This document shows positions 7,179-9,797 of a stretch of DNA of 9,797 bases, piece by piece. The first letter of the stretch is position 1. Each line of letters begins with the position of its first letter. The translations under genes and the position numbers were made by a program. The notes below the pieces were generated by a model. It did not search any database and was not told the DNA's origin. It was given only the letters and a program-made list of their open reading frames with translations. This stretch comes from a bacterium (GTDB lineage Bacteria > Patescibacteriota > UBA1384 > XYA2-FULL-43-10 > 1-14-0-10-43-13): positions 1 to 9,797 of the forward strand of contig JAUSKR010000009.1 of NCBI GenBank assembly GCA_030649445.1, read 5' to 3'.

Positions 7179-7189
7179 TGGGCGTGTTT

Positions 7190-7474
7190 TCATGCCCGTT
7201 GGAGCCACGACGGAATCCCACTAGGGGACTTGGCCAGACTCAGCATTGCCGCTTGGCCACAGGAATAGCCCTCATCAACGGACAAAGGCTTATCCAGTGC
7301 GTTTCCAGCTCGTTTTGCATCCTCGAGCCAGCCATGTTCGATCGCCGCATGGCGGCACAGTTCCAGTGCGTCAGCTCGATCTTCGTTGTCTGCCGGCATT
7401 CCAACTGCCAGCAGGGTGGCCCAAGGAATTTTACCTTGAGCAACGAAATCAGCAATGTCACGCGGGCACGGCAT
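7190..7474 (-). CDS. Small soluble protein of unknown function, 94 residues, GC-rich, on the opposite strand
   Basis: I do not recognise the family. The product begins MPCPRDIADFVAQGKIPWAT and ends with IPSWLQRA. It is mostly helix-forming and acidic in the middle (ADNEDRADALEL), with two Cys (residues 3 and about 40) plus one in GYSCGQAA, and has no transmembrane segment or signal peptide. Evidence that it is real: AAGGAGG four bases before the ATG, a good promoter 20-50 bases upstream, and a terminator after the stop. The gene is about 57% GC by hand count against about 42% in the adjacent start of recJ, and it uses CTG and GCG codons far more than its neighbours, so it was probably acquired by transfer. 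It is convergent with ftsQ and divergent from recJ. Overlapping + strand frames here lack ribosome binding sites and look like shadows. Confidence 0.75.
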   Translation of the reverse strand: MPCPRDIADFVAQGKIPWATLLAVGMPADNEDRADALELCRHAAIEHGWLEDAKRAGNALDKPLSVDEGYSCGQAAMLSLAKSPSGIPSWLQRA

Positions 7475-7478
7475 GATG

Positions 7479-7485
7479 CCTCCTT
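7479..7485 (-). promoter_or_regulatory. Ribosome binding site of the 94-residue gene
   Basis: On the - strand AAGGAGG precedes ATG by four bases (CATC). It is close to a perfect anti-16S match. Along with the promoter and terminator it shows that the gene lies on the - strand and fixes the start at 7474. Confidence 0.8.
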
Positions 7486-7499
7486 CCAGCAGTGAAAAA

Positions 7500-7528
7500 A
7501 TTCTAGCATAAAAATACTAATCAGACAA
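7500..7528 (-). promoter_or_regulatory. Sigma-70-type promoter for the 94-residue gene
   Basis: On the - strand, TTGTCT (7528-7523) is followed by a 17-base spacer and TAGAAT (7505-7500). TGC just before the -10 box gives an extended -10. Transcription would start near 7493, leaving a short leader of about 18 bases that contains the ribosome binding site. Spacing and both hexamers are close to the consensus. Activity is inferred. Confidence 0.6.
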
Positions 7529-7552
7529 CATTCAGAACGGAGTAAAATTCAG

Positions 7553-9250
7553 ATGAATAAAATTTGGCAGGTAAGTCCGCGAAAATTTGATGATTTGGTT
7601 GATCAGCTACTCTATAACCGCGGGGTTATTAAAGTAGAAGCTGATGAGGAAGCGAAACGAATATTTTTCGAGCCGGATTTTGCCAAGAATTTGCATGACC
7701 CATTTCTGATGAAGAATCTGGCCAAAGCTGTCGACCGAATTAAATTGGCCTATGAGAACAAAGAAAAGATCGGAATTTTTGCCGACTACGATGCTGATGG
7801 TGTACCAGGCGCGGCTTTGTTCTACCGGGCGCTCAAACAGATTGGGATACAATGCGAAGTTTATATCCCGAGCCGGGTCGAAGGTTATGGTTTATCGAAA
7901 AGTGGCCTTGATTTTCTCAAAGAAAAAAAGTGTGAACTCGTCATAACAATAGATCTAGGTATCCGCAGTTTCGCCGAAGCCGAATATGCCAAGAAGATTG
8001 GGTTGGATTTAATTATTACCGACCACCACTTGCCGGATGAAAAAATCCCCGAGGCATTCCTCGTCATCAATCCGAAACAACCTGGCGACAATTATCCAAA
8101 CAAAGACCTCTGCGGCTGCGCTGTCGCTTTCAAATTGGTTCAGGGGCTCGGCAAAGTATTTCCAAAAGGACTGGATGAGAAATTTCTCAAATGGAATCTC
8201 GATTTAGTTGCTATTTCGACGATTTCCGATGTCGTGCCGCTGTCAGATGAAAACCGGATTATCGCACAATTTGGCCTGATCGTGATGCGAAAATCACACA
8301 ATTTAGGTTTGGCTGAGTTAATTAAAATAGCAAATCTTGACCCAAAAAATATTGGCGCCTACCATGTCGGGTTTCAGATCGGGCCAAGAATTAATGCACC
8401 TGGGCGGATGGGCAAGGCGACAAAATCTTTCGAATTATTAGTTACCGAGGATGAGAAGGAAGCCAAGGAGCTGGCGCAATGGCTCAACTCCGAAAACGAA
8501 TCCCGCCAAGCGGCGATGGATACGACAGAAAAAGAAGCTGACGAATATATTGCTGAAAATAAATTAGCGGAAAATAAGGTCATTATTCTCCGTGGCAAGT
8601 GGCAAAAAGGCGTCATCGGTCCGACGGCTAGTCGGCTGGTCGAAAAATACTCCCGCCCCGTCATTCTCTTCGCCGAAGAGGGGACGAACCTTGTCGGCAG
8701 CGCACGAAGTGTTTCTGGTGTGCATATTCTCGAATTATTATCAGAGGCGAAGGAATCGATAGAAAAATTCGGCGGTCATGCCGGTGCAGCCGGCTTATCA
8801 ATTAAATCAGTAAATTGGCAGAAGTTTCAGACCAAAATCGCTAAGGTCGCCGAGGAAAAAATCAAAGACTCTGATCTGGTCAAGAAAGTAAAGATCGATG
8901 CTGAGGTCAAATTGCCGGAATTGTCAAAGAAATTGTATGAAAAGTTATTACGATTTGAGCCATTTGGCATGGGCAATCCGCGGCCAACATTTATGACCGA
9001 AAAAGTCGGTTTCGAAAACATCCGTTTCGTCGGGCGGGATCAAAATCATTTCCAAGCCCGCGCCGTCGACGAGATGGAGAAAATAAAATTGATCCACTTT
9101 TCCTTTCCGTATGACAAAAGTATGATCACTTCAGATCAGCACTACGACATCGCTTTCACCCTAAACCTCGACGAATGGAACGGTAATTCAGAACTTTGTT
9201 TGCATATCATTGATCTGAAAAGTGCTCATACTCACAGCCAACGCTTGTAA
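7553..9250 (+). CDS. recJ: Single-stranded-DNA-specific 5'-3' exonuclease RecJ
   Basis: Degrades single-stranded DNA from the 5' end in recombination and mismatch/base-excision repair, using Mn or Mg. The 565-residue product is close to the usual RecJ size. The DHH domain has ADYDADG at 77-83, ITIDLG at 131-136 (Asp kept; many RecJs have VDNG or VDCG), TDHH at 156-159, LCGCAVAFKL at 186-195 and SDVVPL at 225-230, giving the full set of metal-binding Asp/His positions. GPRINAPGRM at 277-286 is a RecJ hallmark. The DHHA1 domain has KGVIGPTASRLVEKY at 352-366, GSARS at 382-386 and FGGHAGAAGLS at 406-416. The C-terminal OB-fold region begins around 450 and contains RFEPFGMGNPRPTF at 467-480. The ATG at 7553 has a weak GGAG 10 or so bases upstream. 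It lies in a different transcription unit from the cell-wall cluster because the - strand gene interrupts. Confidence 0.95.
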   Translation: MNKIWQVSPRKFDDLVDQLLYNRGVIKVEADEEAKRIFFEPDFAKNLHDPFLMKNLAKAVDRIKLAYENKEKIGIFADYDADGVPGAALFYRALKQIGIQCEVYIPSRVEGYGLSKSGLDFLKEKKCELVITIDLGIRSFAEAEYAKKIGLDLIITDHHLPDEKIPEAFLVINPKQPGDNYPNKDLCGCAVAFKLVQGLGKVFPKGLDEKFLKWNLDLVAISTISDVVPLSDENRIIAQFGLIVMRKSHNLGLAELIKIANLDPKNIGAYHVGFQIGPRINAPGRMGKATKSFELLVTEDEKEAKELAQWLNSENESRQAAMDTTEKEADEYIAENKLAENKVIILRGKWQKGVIGPTASRLVEKYSRPVILFAEEGTNLVGSARSVSGVHILELLSEAKESIEKFGGHAGAAGLSIKSVNWQKFQTKIAKVAEEKIKDSDLVKKVKIDAEVKLPELSKKLYEKLLRFEPFGMGNPRPTFMTEKVGFENIRFVGRDQNHFQARAVDEMEKIKLIHFSFPYDKSMITSDQHYDIAFTLNLDEWNGNSELCLHIIDLKSAHTHSQRL

Positions 9251-9296
9251 TAAGATCAAAAAAGTGTATGCTGAGAGCAGATAAGAAAGGTAAAAA

Positions 9297-9797
9297 ATGC
9301 TTCCAGAGAAACGAATCTGGGATGGCAATATTTTGTTGTCTATTGTCGTTCCGGTCTACAACGAGGAGGGAGCTATTGGACAATTACATCGAGAGATAGT
9401 TTCAGCGTGTACCTCGACCGCCAAACCGTTTGAGGTTATTTTTGTCAATGACGGCTCGACTGATCAGACGCTCGCAAAAATGCAGGATCTCTCACCGCTG
9501 AAGATAATCAATATGCGAAAAAATTTTGGTCAGACAGCGGCGATGGATGCAGGTATCAAGTATGCCAAAGGTCGCTATATCGTAACGATGGATGGCGATG
9601 GTCAAAATGACCCGAAAGATATTACCAAATTAATCAAAAAATTAGAGAGCGATGACCTGGATGTGGTTTCTGGCTGGCGTCGGAGGCGCTCAGATAGTTT
9701 TTCAAAACGACTGGCATCAAAGTTGGCCGCATTTACTCGCCGTATGATGATCAATGATGGTATCCATGACAGCGGCTGTTCGCTCAAAATCTACAAA
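9297..9797 (+). CDS. Family 2 glycosyltransferase (DPM1/GtrB-like), 3'-truncated by window
   Basis: The first 167 residues of a GT-A fold glycosyltransferase run off the window end with no stop. Motifs in order: SIVVPVYNEEGAI at 15-27 (nucleotide-binding strand), VIFVNDGSTD at 47-56, MRKNFGQTAAMDAGIKYA at 73-90, TMDGDGQNDP at 97-106 (metal-binding DxD as D99-G-D101), VVSGWRRRRSD at 123-133, and DSGCSLKIYK at 158-167. The NFGQTAAMDAG and GCSLK segments are typical of the polyprenyl-phosphate sugar transferase group (dolichol-phosphate mannosyltransferase, GtrB, ArnC), which loads a sugar onto a lipid carrier and often has C-terminal membrane helices, not visible here. The sugar cannot be told from sequence. 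GAAAGG at 9285-9290, 6 bases before the ATG, supports the start. The gene lies 46 bases after recJ with no terminator between, so co-transcription is possible. Confidence 0.92.
   Translation, partial: MLPEKRIWDGNILLSIVVPVYNEEGAIGQLHREIVSACTSTAKPFEVIFVNDGSTDQTLAKMQDLSPLKIINMRKNFGQTAAMDAGIKYAKGRYIVTMDGDGQNDPKDITKLIKKLESDDLDVVSGWRRRRSDSFSKRLASKLAAFTRRMMINDGIHDSGCSLKIYK

Noticed and set aside
7184..7495. Open + strand frames of 103 and 76 codons opposite the 94-residue gene
   Set aside because: They have no ribosome binding site and odd Cys/Arg/Gln-rich composition. The - strand frame has promoter, Shine-Dalgarno and terminator, so these are shadows.
9251..9296. Promoter or terminator between recJ and the glycosyltransferase gene
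   Set aside because: The 46-base gap has no stable stem, T-run or convincing -35/-10 pair; only a ribosome binding site is visible.

Overview
The window is a bacterial division-and-cell-wall (dcw) gene cluster, followed by a small island on the opposite strand, a DNA repair gene and the start of a glycosyltransferase gene. Base composition is moderately AT-rich (about 42% GC in places counted by hand), genes are packed with short overlaps, and several junctions carry palindromic repeats. UGA is a normal stop (murD, murG, murC and the 94-residue gene all end in TGA), which argues against the UGA-as-glycine lineages. Compact divergent Mur enzymes, a truncated cluster with no ddl or ftsA/ftsZ after ftsQ, and an AT-rich repeat of a kind I associate with candidate-phylum genomes suggest an uncultured bacterium of the Patescibacteria/CPR type. 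That placement is inference, not proof.

Layout, all on + unless stated: 1-861 murD (5' end cut off by the window); 926-2038 ftsW; 2134-3273 murG; 3270-3998 unrecognised two-pass membrane protein; 4040-5359 murC; 5356-6300 murB; 6294-7097 ftsQ/divIB; 7190-7474 small gene on the - strand with its own promoter, ribosome binding site and terminator; 7553-9250 recJ; 9297 to window end, family 2 glycosyltransferase (3' end cut off).

The first seven genes work together. MurB makes UDP-MurNAc, and MurC and MurD add L-Ala and D-Glu. MurG adds GlcNAc to the lipid-linked precursor, FtsW polymerises lipid II at the septum, and FtsQ links the septal synthase to the divisome. The membrane protein between murG and murC is translationally coupled to murG and may serve the same process.

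The most unusual content is at the gene junctions. Three different inverted-repeat elements sit at murD-ftsW, ftsW-murG and murC-murB. Two of them are translated, giving MurD and MurC extra C-terminal tails, and one partly covers the murB ribosome binding site. A GC-rich (about 57%) block at 7128-7490 carries a complete, self-contained 94-codon gene on the opposite strand and looks like a transferred cassette. No rRNA, tRNA, CRISPR array or recognisable transposase was seen.
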